A DNA stretch of 56,349 nt, from NCBI GenBank assembly GCA_021803025.1, contig JAJZQV010000007.1:1-56349 (forward strand), read 5' to 3'. Source of the stretch: Actinomycetes bacterium (GTDB lineage: Bacteria > Actinomycetota > Actinomycetes > Propionibacteriales > Propionibacteriaceae). Numbering within the stretch: the first letter of the stretch is position 1; the number at the start of each line of letters is the position of its first letter. Below are positions 47,034 to 55,892 of the stretch, piece by piece. Made by a program: the position numbers and the translations under genes. The notes below the pieces were generated by a model that was given only the letters and a program-made list of their open reading frames with translations, was not told the origin of the DNA and did not search any database.

Positions 47034-47951
47034 ATGCCGACCCTCGCCCTCCTGGGCCCGACGGCCAGCGGCAAGTCCAGCCTGGCGGTCCGCCTGGCTC
47101 TCCACCTCCGCGAGAACGGCAGGCCGGCCGAGATCGTCAACGCCGACTCGATGCTGGTCTACCGCGGCATGGACATCGGGACCGCGAAGCCGACTCCTGA
47201 GGAACGCGCCGGGGTTCCTCACCACCTCATCGACATCCTCGACGTCCGCGAGACCGCGACGGTCGCCGACTTCCAGAGGCTCGCCCGCGCAGCGATCGCG
47301 TCGTGCCGTGAGCGGGACGTCCTGCCGGTCGTCGTGGGTGGGTCCGCGCTCTACCTGCGGGCCATCCTGGACGAGTTCACGTTCCCCGGTACCGACCCGG
47401 AGGTGCGGGCGGCGCTCGAGGCAGAGGTCGCGGCGGTCGGATCGGCCGCGCTGTACGAGCGCCTGTCGCAGCTGGCTCCGGAGGCCGCCGCAGGGATCGA
47501 GCCGATGAACGCTCGCCGCGTCGTGCGTGCCCTGGAGGTCATCGCCCTGACGGGCTCGTACCGGTCGTCACTTCCCGAGCACAGGTACGCGCTGCCTGAC
47601 GTCGTGCAGGTCGGCTTGAGCCTTGACCGCGCCACCATGGACGCGCGCATCGACGCGCGGGTCGCCGACATGTGGCGGCGCGGCCTGGTCGCCGAGGTCG
47701 AGGGCCTGGCTGAGCGGGGACTGCGCGAGGGGCGCACGGCCTCCCGGGCGCTCGGCTACCAGCAGGTGCTCGCGTACCTCGACGGGACCTGTACCGAGGA
47801 GCAGGCACGGAGTGACACCGCAGTGGGCACCCGGCGCTTCGCGCGCAAGCAGCTGGGCTGGTGGCGCCGAGACCCGAGGATCACGTGGGTGGACGCACTC
47901 GACCTGCCCTCGCCGGCGGACCTCATCGCCGTCAGCGAATCCCGTTTGTGA
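47034..47951 (+). CDS. miaA: tRNA dimethylallyltransferase MiaA
   Basis: A 305-residue enzyme that adds dimethylallyl to A37 of tRNAs reading U-starting codons. It has the P-loop GPTASGKSSLAV, DSMLVYRGMDIGTAKPT and the substrate segment GGSALYLRAILDEF. ATG 47034 is preferred over GTG 47028 because GAGG is then correctly spaced. Its product is the MiaB substrate. dapF follows closely. Confidence 0.96.
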   Translation: MPTLALLGPTASGKSSLAVRLALHLRENGRPAEIVNADSMLVYRGMDIGTAKPTPEERAGVPHHLIDILDVRETATVADFQRLARAAIASCRERDVLPVVVGGSALYLRAILDEFTFPGTDPEVRAALEAEVAAVGSAALYERLSQLAPEAAAGIEPMNARRVVRALEVIALTGSYRSSLPEHRYALPDVVQVGLSLDRATMDARIDARVADMWRRGLVAEVEGLAERGLREGRTASRALGYQQVLAYLDGTCTEEQARSDTAVGTRRFARKQLGWWRRDPRITWVDALDLPSPADLIAVSESRL

Positions 47952-47981
47952 GTTGAGGCGATGTGCGGTGGACTGGGCGCC

Positions 47982-48806
47982 ATGGAGACCTGGTCGTTCG
48001 CCAAGGGACACGGCACCCGGAACGACTTCGTCATCCTTCCCGACCTCGACGGGACGCTGGAGCTGACGCCCGCACGGGTCGCGTACCTCTGTGACCGACG
48101 CTCGGGTGTCGGCGCTGACGGGGTCCTCCGCGTCGTCAAGGCGGTCGCGGTCGAGGGATCCGGCGTCGATCCCGACCTCTGGTTCATGGACTACCGCAAC
48201 GCGGACGGCTCGATCGCCGAGATGTGCGGCAACGGCCTGCGCGTGTTCGCCCGGTACCTCGCGGAGGAGGGGCTGACGGACGAGCCGGAGATGAGCATCG
48301 CGACGCGCGCGGGCCTGCGCTGGGCACGGCTGTGCGACGACGGCCGGGTCACGGTCGGCATGGGGAAGGTCGCGACGGGACCGCGGACGTCGGGACGGCT
48401 CGGCGCCGTCACGTACGACGGCGTGGCCGTGGATGTCGGCAACCCGCACCTCGTGAGCCTCCTCGCCACCGCCGAAGACGTCGAGCGGGCTGAGCTGCGG
48501 GAACCGTTCACGGCGGACGCTGACGTCTTCCCGTCAGGGGTCAATCTCGAGGTCGTCCACGTGCTGGAGCCCGGGCACGCGATGATGCGCGTGCTGGAGC
48601 GTGGCGTCGGCGAGACCGAGTCGTGCGGGACGGGTGCCGTGGCCGTGGCCCGCGTCGTGAACGGGGAGGGTCCCGGCACGGTGCAGGTCGACCTTCCCGG
48701 CGGCAGCGTGGAGGTGTCCTTTGGCGAGGACGGCTCTGCGACCCTCACGGGACCCGCCGTCATCCTCGCCCGGGGGGACGTCCTCATCCCTGACGGGCTC
48801 GCGTGA
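47982..48806 (+). CDS. dapF: Diaminopimelate epimerase
   Basis: A 274-residue cofactor-independent racemase that makes meso-diaminopimelate for lysine and peptidoglycan. The two catalytic cysteines are in AEMCGNGLR (C82) and ESCGTGAVA (C215). ATG 47982 precedes the conserved FAKGHGTRNDF; ATG 47961 is possible. It is co-directional with miaA and hflX. Confidence 0.95.
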   Translation: METWSFAKGHGTRNDFVILPDLDGTLELTPARVAYLCDRRSGVGADGVLRVVKAVAVEGSGVDPDLWFMDYRNADGSIAEMCGNGLRVFARYLAEEGLTDEPEMSIATRAGLRWARLCDDGRVTVGMGKVATGPRTSGRLGAVTYDGVAVDVGNPHLVSLLATAEDVERAELREPFTADADVFPSGVNLEVVHVLEPGHAMMRVLERGVGETESCGTGAVAVARVVNGEGPGTVQVDLPGGSVEVSFGEDGSATLTGPAVILARGDVLIPDGLA

Positions 48807-48855
48807 GGCAGGTCGGGTGGTCCGGAGCGCGTCCGGCGTGGCAGGGTGGGGTGCG

Positions 48856-50274
48856 ATGACTGCGCACCCCGACGACGAGACCGATCCGCGCCTTCCCGAC
48901 CCGGAGGCGTACGACGGCGACCAGGCTGACCTCGCTGCGCGGCTCTCCCTGCGCCGGGTGGCCGGGCTGCGTACGGAGCTCGCCGACGTCACCGAGGTCG
49001 AGTACCGGCAGCTCCGCCTGGAGCGCGTCGTACTCGTCGGCGTCTGGACATCAGGCGGCGAGGAGGACGCGGTCAACTCGCTGAGCGAGCTGCGCCAGCT
49101 CGCCGAGACGGCCGGCTCCGAGGTGCTCGACGCGCTGTACCAGCGGCGCGAGCGGCCGGACCCGGCCACCTACATCGGGCGCGGCAAGGTCGACGAGGTC
49201 CGCGACGTCGTCGTCGCGACCGGGGCGGACACCGTGATCTGCGACGGCGAGCTGAGCCCGGCCCAGCTCCGCAACCTCGAGGACCGGATCCGGGTCAAGG
49301 TCGTCGACCGGACGGCTCTCATCCTCGACATCTTCGCCTCTCACGCCAAGAGCGCCGAGGGCAAGGCGCAGGTGGAGCTGGCCCAGCTGCAGTACCTGCG
49401 GCAGCGGCTCCGCGGCTGGGGCGGCAACCTGTCACGCCAGACGGGCGGCCGCGCCGCCGGCGGCGTCGGCATCGGCGGCCGCGGACCCGGCGAGACGAAG
49501 ATCGAGACCGACCGCCGCCGGATCCGTACCCGCATCTCCCGGCTCCGCGCACAGCTGCGCGACCTCGACAACACGCGGCAGGTCAAGCGCCAGGAGCGTC
49601 GCCGCCACCAGGTGCCCAGCGTCGCCATCGTGGGCTACACGAACGCTGGGAAGTCGTCGCTGCTCAACCGGCTCACCGGCGCCGGCGTCCTCGTCGAGGA
49701 CGCCCTGTTCGCCACGCTCGACCCCACGACGCGGCGTGCGCAGACCGCGGACGGCCGGACGTACACGCTCACGGACACGGTCGGCTTCGTCCGGCACCTG
49801 CCGCACGACCTCGTGGAGGCCTTCCGCTCGACGCTCGAGGAGTCCGTCGAGGCGGACCTGCTCCTGCACGTCGTCGACGCGTCGGACCCCGACCCGTTCG
49901 GGCAGGTGGCGGCTGTCCGCGAGGTGCTGTCCGACATCGGTGCGGGCGACGTGGCCGAGCAGCTCGTCATCAACAAGATCGACCAGGCTGACGACGAGAT
50001 GCTGCAGGCGCTGCGCACCCGCTTCCCCGGCGCGGTCTTCGCCTCCGCCCGAACGGGTGAAGGGCTCGACGAGGTACGTGCCGTCGTCGAGCAGCGGCTG
50101 CCGACGCCGGGTACCGAGGTGACTGCCCTGGTGCCGTACGCGCGGGGCGACCTCCTCGACCGCATCCACCACGAGGGAGAGCTCGTGACGCTCGAGCACA
50201 CGGCCGACGGCACGCTCGTCGTCGCTCGCGTGCACGATGACCTCGCGGGGGAGCTCGGCGCCTTCCCGGCCTGA
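48856..50274 (+). CDS. hflX: GTPase HflX
   Basis: A 472-residue ribosome-associated GTPase that splits stalled 70S ribosomes after stress. The HflX domain has TYIGRGKVDEV and GELSPAQLRNLEDR, a glycine-rich linker GVGIGGRGPGETKIETDRR, then the G domain with G1 GYTNAGKSS (K266), G3 DTVGFV and G4 NKID. ATG 48856 starts the non-conserved acidic N-terminus; earlier in-frame starts overlap dapF. Confidence 0.95.
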   Translation: MTAHPDDETDPRLPDPEAYDGDQADLAARLSLRRVAGLRTELADVTEVEYRQLRLERVVLVGVWTSGGEEDAVNSLSELRQLAETAGSEVLDALYQRRERPDPATYIGRGKVDEVRDVVVATGADTVICDGELSPAQLRNLEDRIRVKVVDRTALILDIFASHAKSAEGKAQVELAQLQYLRQRLRGWGGNLSRQTGGRAAGGVGIGGRGPGETKIETDRRRIRTRISRLRAQLRDLDNTRQVKRQERRRHQVPSVAIVGYTNAGKSSLLNRLTGAGVLVEDALFATLDPTTRRAQTADGRTYTLTDTVGFVRHLPHDLVEAFRSTLEESVEADLLLHVVDASDPDPFGQVAAVREVLSDIGAGDVAEQLVINKIDQADDEMLQALRTRFPGAVFASARTGEGLDEVRAVVEQRLPTPGTEVTALVPYARGDLLDRIHHEGELVTLEHTADGTLVVARVHDDLAGELGAFPA

Positions 50275-50322
50275 GGACGGCTGCTCCGGAGAGGCCGTAC
50301 CGTCAGCGTCGTACGTCTCAGG

Positions 50323-50328
50323 TAGCGT
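50323..50328 (+). promoter_or_regulatory. -10 element of dinG (leaderless)
   Basis: TAGCGT ends six bases before the GTG at 50335. No SOS box is visible near it. Confidence 0.4.
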
Positions 50329-50334
50329 GGCGGG

Positions 50335-52392
50335 GTGGTCCCCGAGTCGCCCTCCGTCATCGATCCCCTGAGCATCCTCGATGCTGCCGTCGCCTCCATC
50401 GGTGGCACCGCGCGCGAGGGCCAGGTCGCGATGTGCCGGGAGGTCACCGAGGCGTTCGAGTCGGGGGAGCACGTCCTCGTCCAGGCGGGCACGGGCACGG
50501 GCAAGTCGCTCGGCTACCTGGCGCCGGCCTTCTCCCACGTCCTCAACTCGCCTGCGTCGCGGGTAGTCGTCGCCACCGCGACACTGGCCCTGCAGTCCTA
50601 GCTCGCGGCCAAGGACGTGCCCGTTGTCATCGAGGCGGTGCAGGCGGTGACGGGCCGTCGTCCCAAGGCTGCCCTGCTCAAGGGTCGCTCGAACTACGCG
50701 TGCCTCCAGAGGGTCCGTGACGGTGTCGGCGAGGAGCCGCAGCCGGGCCTTCTGGCGGGTGGCGAGCTCGTCACGGCGCTCAAGGCAGCGGACGCCGCCC
50801 CCGACTCCGTCCTCGGGGCCGAGGTCCTCGCGCTCCGCGAGTGGGCGGAGAGCCAGGCCGAGACAGGTGGTCTGGCCGACCGGGACGACGCGCCGAGCCA
50901 CACCCCGGCGGCGTGGGCGCAGGTCTCCGTACCGGTACGGGAGTGCCTCGGCGCGACGAACTGTCCGTACGGCACGGAGTGCTTCGTCGAGCTGTCGCGC
51001 GACCGGGCCCGGGAGGCCGATCTCATCGTGACCAACCACGCGCTGCTCGCCATCGACGCGCTCCACGGCGGTACGGCCCTGCCCGAGCATGACCTCCTCG
51101 TCGTGGACGAGGCGCACGAGCTCGTCGCCCGCGTCACGGGAGCGGCGTCGCAGGAGCTGAGCGGGCAGCAGATCGAGCGGGTCGCACGGCGTGCCCTGCC
51201 GTGGCTGACGGACACGGTGGCGTCGGACTTCCTGGACGCAGGGGAGACCTTCCGCACAGCGCTCGACCTCGCCGACCCCGGACGGGTCAACGACGCCGGC
51301 TCGATGATGGGCCTCGCGCTGGCGAACGTCCGGCAGGCGGCGCGCGCCGCCCTCTCGGACTTCAAGGCGACGGCGACCAAAGGGCTGGACGCTCCGCGCA
51401 TTCAGGCGCAGGCGGCTGTCCAGGAGGTGTACGACGTCGCCGAGCGGATGGCGGGGCTCGACGAGCACGACGTCGTGTGGGTCGCGGAGCGGGAGCGAGC
51501 AGGGCGATGGGCCGTCGTGGCGCCCCTCAACGTCTCCGGGCTGGTGCGCGAGAGCATCCTCCCGGACGTCACCGCGGTGTTCACCTCGGCGACCCTCACG
51601 ATCGGCGGTGGCTTCGATCCGGTCGCACGCCAGCTGGGGCTGGCGGGGCCTGGGAGGTCGGAGGGCCGCCCGGCGCCGGCGTGGCACGGCGTGGACGTCG
51701 GGTCCCCGTTCGACTACGGGCGGCAGGGGATCCTCTACGTCGCCACCCGCCTCCCACCGCCCAGCCGGGACGGGCTCGGTGAGGCGGCGCTCTCGGAGAT
51801 CGTGGAGCTCGTCCGTGCGGCCGGTGGTCGTACCCTCGGCCTGTTCGCCTCACACCGCAACGCGACCGCAGCAGCCTGTCACGTCCGAGCAGCGCTGCCC
51901 GAGCTCACGGTGCTGTGCCAAGGCGACGCACAGCTCCCCGAGCTGACCCGCCGGTTCATCGAGGAGCCCGAGACGTCGCTGTTCGGGACGCTGTCGCTGT
52001 GGCAGGGCGTGGACGTGCCGGGGGAGACGTGCGAGCTCGTCCTCATCGACAAGATCCCGTTCCCACGGCCCGACGAGCCGCTGACGGTGGCGCGGCAGGA
52101 TGCGGTGACCGCGTCCGGAGGGAACGGCTTCATGCAGGTCGCCGCCACCCACGCAGGACTCCTGCTTGCCCAGGGGAGCGGACGGCTCGTACGGCGCCTC
52201 ACCGATCGCGGCGTGGTCGCGATCCTCGACCCGCGGCTCATGACCGCCCGGTACGGGTCGTTCCTGCGCGCGTCCATCCCGCCGTTCTGGACGACGACCG
52301 ACGCCGACCTCGCGCTGGGCGCGCTCCGGCGCCTGAGTGGGAGCAGGGGGAGTGACGAGCGGGTCGACGGGGTACTGGAGGACGACGAGTGA
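50335..52392 (+). pseudogene. dinG: DinG-family ATP-dependent helicase interrupted by an amber codon
   Basis: The gene would encode 685 residues of an XPD/DinG-like SF2 helicase: Walker A GTGTGKSLGYL (K57), iron-sulphur cysteines in SNYACLQR and CLGATNCPYGTEC, Walker B VVDEAHEL and the C-terminal ATLTIGGGF and LWQGVDVPGE. Codon 89 (50599-50601) is TAG within ATLALQS-stop-LAAKDVP, where relatives have glutamine, so one C-to-T change explains it. Both sides are in the same frame and otherwise intact. It could be a fresh nonsense mutation, a sequencing error or read-through. Downstream restart codons exist near 50617. Confidence 0.88.
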
Positions 52393-52401
52393 GGAGGAGA
52401 C

Positions 52402-52671
52402 ATGCCCAAGCGGAGTCCCGGCCCTTCCGTGAAGGACCCGGAGCTGTACGAAGCCTTGCGCGACGAGGGGGACAGCAAGGAGAAGTCCGCGCGGATCGCG
52501 AACGCGGCGGCGAACACGTCTCGCAGCGCGGTCGGGCGGAAGGGCGCCAAAGCTGAGGACTACGAGGACCGTACGAAGGAGGAGCTGATGTCGCGGGCCA
52601 AGGACATCGGCGTGAAGGGCCGGTCCCGGATGTCGAAGTCGGAGCTGATCTCTGCGCTTCGGGATCGCTAG
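52402..52671 (+). CDS. Rho N-terminal-domain small protein (DUF7218-like)
   Basis: An 89-residue basic protein. The N-terminal half reads KDPELYEALRDEGDSKEKSA, then a polar linker, then a Rho-N/SAP-like helix pair TKEELMSRAKDIGVKGRSRM with SKSELISALRDR. Such domains bind nucleic acid. ATG 52402 follows GAGGAGG and starts 9 bp after dinG, so it may be co-transcribed with it. Confidence 0.8.
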   Translation: MPKRSPGPSVKDPELYEALRDEGDSKEKSARIANAAANTSRSAVGRKGAKAEDYEDRTKEELMSRAKDIGVKGRSRMSKSELISALRDR

Positions 52672-52683
52672 CCCCGGCCGCCT

Positions 52684-52878
52684 CTACGGGGCGGATACGT
52701 CCTGCCGTGCCTGTTCGATGATCCGGCCGAGGACTCTCTCCTCCTGCGCCGCCAGCTCCATGAGCCGGTTGCTGAACCCGGCGTCTGGTTTGCTGGGATC
52801 TGCGTACAGCGGCGCGTCGTGGATGGCCGCTTCGAGCTGTCCGAGCTCGCTGCTCAAATCACGTAGGTTGTCGCTCAT
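52684..52878 (-). CDS. Small hypothetical protein (64 aa)
   Basis: From ATG 52878 the frame reads MSDNLRDLSSELGQLEAAIH, then APLYADPSKPDAGF and LMELAAQEERVLGRIIEQAR. The helical, heptad-like ends suggest a short coiled coil. I do not recognise a family. It lies 38 bp after lexA on the same strand and is convergent with the Rho-N protein gene. Confidence 0.45.
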   Translation of the reverse strand: MSDNLRDLSSELGQLEAAIHDAPLYADPSKPDAGFSNRLMELAAQEERVLGRIIEQARQDVSAP

Positions 52879-52916
52879 GAGAACGTAGTACCCCACCCGA
52901 AACGGAAAGTCACTGT

Positions 52917-53717
52917 CTAGAGCCTTCTGAGCACTGTGACGACCTTGCCGAGGATGGTCGCGTCGTTGCCGTCGATGGGCTCGTAGGCCGGGTTGTGCGG
53001 CAGGAGCCACACCTTCCCGGGGGTGCGCTTGAACGTCTTCACCGTCGCCTCGTCGCCCAGGAGAGCCGCGACGATGTCACCGTTCTCCGCGACCGGCTGG
53101 CGGCGGACCACGACGTAGTCCCCGTCGCAGATCGCCGCGTCGACCATCGAGTCACCCCGCACCTCGAGGAGGAAGAGGTCCCCCTCACCGACGAGCTGGC
53201 GGGGGAGCGCGAAGACGTCCTCGACCCTCTCCTCCGCGAGGATCGGTCCGCCGGCCGCGATCCGCCCGAGGACCGGGACGTGGACGGGGCGCGGCAGGGC
53301 GTCGTCGATGCCGGTGGGGTCGGTGTCTGCCTCAGCCGGAACCGGGCGGCGCTCGTTCGGGGTCTCCGGTAGCCGGATGTCCAGGGCGCGCGGGCGGTTG
53401 GGATCGCGCCGGATGTAGCCCTTGGCCTCGAGCTGGTGCATCTGGTGGGCGACACTCGACGGGCTGGACAAGCCGGCCATCGACGCCACCTCGCGCATGC
53501 TCGGCGGGTAGCCCTTCTCCTCGACCGAGCGCTTGATGACCTCGAGGAGGAGACGCTGGCGCATCGTCAGCCCGTCCGCGTCCACGGGACCTTCCGTGGG
53601 CATGGTCACGAGCTTCGAGCGACGTACGACATCGGCGATGTCCGCATTCGACGGGCGCCCGCGCTTCACCTCTTTCGCACGCCGGCGGTTCGGGGTGGGT
53701 TCGGTCCTGTCAGCCAT
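52917..53717 (-). CDS. lexA: LexA repressor
   Basis: A 266-residue SOS repressor. The winged helix near 73-110 has [20 protein letters not shown] and [12 protein letters not shown]; the S24 peptidase domain has the A155-G156 cleavage site in GRIAAGGPI, Ser190 in RGDSMVDA and Lys227 in ATVKTFKR. The 40-residue N-terminal extension before the DNA-binding domain is normal for actinobacteria. ATG 53717 follows a TATTGT -10 by six bases. An SOS box at 53749 implies autoregulation. Confidence 0.96.
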   Translation of the reverse strand: MADRTEPTPNRRRAKEVKRGRPSNADIADVVRRSKLVTMPTEGPVDADGLTMRQRLLLEVIKRSVEEKGYPPSMREVASMAGLSSPSSVAHQMHQLEAKGYIRRDPNRPRALDIRLPETPNERRPVPAEADTDPTGIDDALPRPVHVPVLGRIAAGGPILAEERVEDVFALPRQLVGEGDLFLLEVRGDSMVDAAICDGDYVVVRRQPVAENGDIVAALLGDEATVKTFKRTPGKVWLLPHNPAYEPIDGNDATILGKVVTVLRRL

Positions 53718-53723
53718 GGCTTG

Positions 53724-53729
53724 ACAATA
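53724..53729 (-). promoter_or_regulatory. -10 element of lexA (leaderless)
   Basis: TATTGT on the minus strand ends six bases before the ATG. TTCAGTG seven bases upstream of it is a partial RecA-NDp-like match, too weak to call. Confidence 0.45.
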
Positions 53730-53748
53730 CGGCGCCCACTGAACGGAA

Positions 53749-53764
53749 TCAAACACCTGTTCGA
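53749..53764. promoter_or_regulatory. LexA (SOS) box of lexA
   Basis: The minus strand reads TCGAACAGGTGTTTGA, one mismatch from TCGAAC-N4-GTTCGA, 32 bp before the lexA start. Confidence 0.85.
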
Positions 53765-53892
53765 GCGTGTCGTCATCGAACGTCGCCACGAAGTGCCGGG
53801 GTGGTGCCCGGCTGGTCGCCGTCGGCGATCCCGCGGACGAGAACTGTCAGAGGCGGAGTGTGGAGTGTGACCAGAGGACGCGACACGCCGAA

Positions 53893-53908
53893 AAGAACAG
53901 GTGTTTGA
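53893..53908. promoter_or_regulatory. Degenerate third LexA box
   Basis: AAGAACAGGTGTTTGA is the lexA box with two more mismatches in the left arm. It is part of a 17-bp exact inverted copy (53895-53911) of 53746-53762. Confidence 0.5.
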
Positions 53909-53937
53909 TTCGGGGTCACGTCTGACATAGAACTGTT

Positions 53938-53953
53938 TCGAACACATGTTCGA
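53938..53953. promoter_or_regulatory. LexA (SOS) box of the divergent small membrane-protein gene
   Basis: TCGAACACATGTTCGA is a perfect match to the actinobacterial consensus, 15 bp before the ATG at 53969, a position that would block transcription. Confidence 0.88.
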
Positions 53954-53968
53954 GCGAGAGGACCACCG

Positions 53969-54238
53969 ATGAGCACCCTGACCGTTGCGCCCCGACCGCT
54001 GACGCGCCCCGCCTCCGCCCGCAGGCCGAGCGGGCCGAACGTCGCGTTGCCTCACCTTCCGGGTCGGCACGGTATCTCGGGCCGCCCGGCTGCCTGCCGC
54101 GTCTCGCTCGACACCCCGACCTGGCAGCTCACCCAGCGAGGCCTGGTCGTCGTGATGGCTCTCCTGGCCACGGTGATGGGGAGCGCCGTCGTCACGTGCC
54201 TCGTCGCATTCCTCTCCGTGAGCAACGCCTCGCTCTGA
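53969..54238 (+). CDS. SOS-regulated small membrane protein (DivS/Rv2719c position, no LysM)
   Basis: An 89-residue protein divergent from lexA. The N-terminal 55 residues are basic and proline-rich; residues 58-82 are one transmembrane helix (LVVVMALLATVMGSAVV); the last seven residues are outside. The same locus in other actinobacteria carries SOS-induced cell-division suppressors (Rv2719c, DivS) with a similar single helix, usually followed by a LysM domain in the Rv2719c type. LysM is absent and a strong terminator follows, so the short form is genuine. Role as a division inhibitor is inferred. Confidence 0.75.
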   Translation: MSTLTVAPRPLTRPASARRPSGPNVALPHLPGRHGISGRPAACRVSLDTPTWQLTQRGLVVVMALLATVMGSAVVTCLVAFLSVSNASL

Positions 54239-54279
54239 GCCTCGCACTTTCCGTTTCCGAGCCTACGGTCCCGAAGACG

Positions 54280-54314
54280 ACGAAGGCGCCGCCTGTGATG
54301 GGCGGCGCCTTCGT
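54280..54314. terminator. Bidirectional terminator hairpin
   Basis: ACGAAGGCGCCGCC and GGCGGCGCCTTCGT form a perfect 14-bp stem with a 7-base loop between two convergent genes (SOS protein and RDD protein). It lacks a long U-tract, as is common in high-GC genomes. Confidence 0.8.
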
Positions 54315-54329
54315 GGCTCAGCGGACTGT

Positions 54330-55322
54330 CTACGGGGTCTGTCCGGCGTTGGGGTCGGAGACCACGACGGACTTCACGACCTTGTCGGCGAGCGTCTGCT
54401 TCTTGCTGTCCCACAGGGGGAACAGCCAGTTGACCACGCCCGGCAGGACGCAGAGCCACATCGCGACGATGTCGATCGCGGCCCGGCCGAGCCCCGGGCC
54501 GACCCCGATGGGCTGGCCGGTCGCCTCGGAGACCAGCTTGTTCTTGGCGACCCGGCGGCCGAGCGAGTAGCCGGTGGTGCCGGCTACATAGCCCGAGTTC
54601 CACAGCGTGAACGCGAGGGCGAGGAGACTGAAGAGCCAGCCCAGCGCGCTGGTGTTGAGGATGCCGGCGACGATCGAGCTGAGGATGCCTGCGACGAAGC
54701 CCGGAGCCACCCAGTCGATGAGCCAGCCGAGGGCACGGTTGCCGAACGATGCGAGCTCGGGGGCGGGGTTCGCGTAGCCGGAGTCGTACCCGTATGGCGA
54801 CACGCCGGCACTGGGGTAGCCGGCGCCGTACGTCGGGGCCGGCGTCGTTCCGTACCCGGCGTTCGGGTCCTGGTAGCCCTCGCCCGTCTGGCCGTACCCG
54901 GTCGCACCGTACTGGCCCGGCTGGGACTGGCCGTACCCGCCGGCGCCGGCTTCGGGGGCGCTGCCGTAGCTGCCTGCCGGGGTTCCGTACGAGGGCGTCG
55001 AGCCGTACGCCGGTGGCGTGGACTCGGGGGTCCCGTACGGCGCCGAGCCGTAAGGCTGTCCGGATGCGGGCGCGGTGTAGCCCCCGCCGGCAGGAGTCCC
55101 CGACGACGGCGTCGTGTCGGGGGCGGAGTAGCCGGGTGTCCCGTACGTGGGCGCCGTGTTGGAGGGGGTGGTGTAGGTGGGGCTCGAGTACGAGCCGGTG
55201 CCGGGAGCCTCGGGCTCCGGAGCGGTCGGGGGTGCCTGCGGATCAGGCTCCGAGGGCTGCCCTGACGGCGGCTGGGGCTGGCTTGGGGGCTTGCCCGGGT
55301 CGTTCCAGTTCTCGTTGCTCAC
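54330..55322 (-). CDS. RDD-family membrane protein with Pro/Gly/Tyr-rich N-terminus
   Basis: A 330-residue protein. Residues 1-190 are low-complexity, with recurring short units such as YGTP, YGSAP and GYGQ. The C-terminal RDD domain starts with LASFGNRALGWLIDW and has about three to four hydrophobic segments, including GYVAGTTGYSLGRRVAKNKL. RDD proteins are thought to be ion or small-molecule transporters; the function is unproven. The GTG start at 55322 has GAGAGGA upstream. The tyrosine/glycine-rich tail could drive self-association. Confidence 0.85.
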   Translation of the reverse strand: MSNENWNDPGKPPSQPQPPSGQPSEPDPQAPPTAPEPEAPGTGSYSSPTYTTPSNTAPTYGTPGYSAPDTTPSSGTPAGGGYTAPASGQPYGSAPYGTPESTPPAYGSTPSYGTPAGSYGSAPEAGAGGYGQSQPGQYGATGYGQTGEGYQDPNAGYGTTPAPTYGAGYPSAGVSPYGYDSGYANPAPELASFGNRALGWLIDWVAPGFVAGILSSIVAGILNTSALGWLFSLLALAFTLWNSGYVAGTTGYSLGRRVAKNKLVSEATGQPIGVGPGLGRAAIDIVAMWLCVLPGVVNWLFPLWDSKKQTLADKVVKSVVVSDPNAGQTP

Positions 55323-55420
55323 GTTGATCCTCTCGAGGATGGATATGGCAACCGGGGTGGATCGTCTGCCTCCATGAGCGCCGCCGCGGGTGCCAGTGGC
55401 GTTTACTCTAATGCATAGGC

Positions 55421-55834
55421 ATGGTCACGGACGGGAGCAACGACGTGCCGATTCCGGCGAGGGATGCGCTTCTTCGGGTCGGCTCCCTTGGCGTGTCCGG
55501 ACTCGGGCTGGGCGCGCTGTACCTCCTGACGGGGTTCGGGGTTCCGTGTCCCTTCCGCGCGATGACCGGATGGCTGTGCCCTCTCTGCGGCGGCACCCAC
55601 ATGGCGGAGAGCCTCATCAGGGGAGACCTCGCGGCGGCTTGGGCCGCCAACCCCGTCGTTCTCGTCGTCGGCGTACTCACGGGAGTGCGCACCTTCGGCT
55701 GGATGGTCGAGGTCGTGCGAGACCCCGGCGCAGCCTCTCGACGCTGGATACCCCTCGCCTGGCGCCGGTACTGGTTCCCGCTGGCCCTGGTCATGAGCGT
55801 CGTCTACGTCCTGGTGCGCAACCTCGCCGTCTGA
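55421..55834 (+). CDS. DUF2752-family membrane protein
   Basis: A 137-residue protein with the DUF2752 hallmark CPFRAMTGWLCPLCGGTHMA (three cysteines) after a first hydrophobic segment, and two further membrane segments (VVLVVGVLTGVRTF and YWFPLALVMSVVYVLV). Function is unknown. ATG 55421 begins the frame; TACTCT at 55404 is a possible -10. It is divergent from the RDD gene, and the two often neighbour each other. Confidence 0.88.
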   Translation: MVTDGSNDVPIPARDALLRVGSLGVSGLGLGALYLLTGFGVPCPFRAMTGWLCPLCGGTHMAESLIRGDLAAAWAANPVVLVVGVLTGVRTFGWMVEVVRDPGAASRRWIPLAWRRYWFPLALVMSVVYVLVRNLAV

Positions 55835-55892
55835 CGCGCCCGACACGCCCAGGCCGCGCGCCCATTGACTTGTGGTCAAAACCGAGGCAAGA

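Noticed and set aside
53776-53927. 50-residue minus-strand frame (MSDVTPNQTPVLF...) within the lexA intergenic region
   Set aside because: It crosses LexA boxes, lacks a ribosome binding site and shows no family similarity; regulatory DNA is the better explanation.
54800-55200. Repeated short units suggestive of a CRISPR or minisatellite array
   Set aside because: The repeats are in frame and encode the Tyr/Gly/Pro-rich tail of the RDD protein; there are no uniform repeats and spacers.
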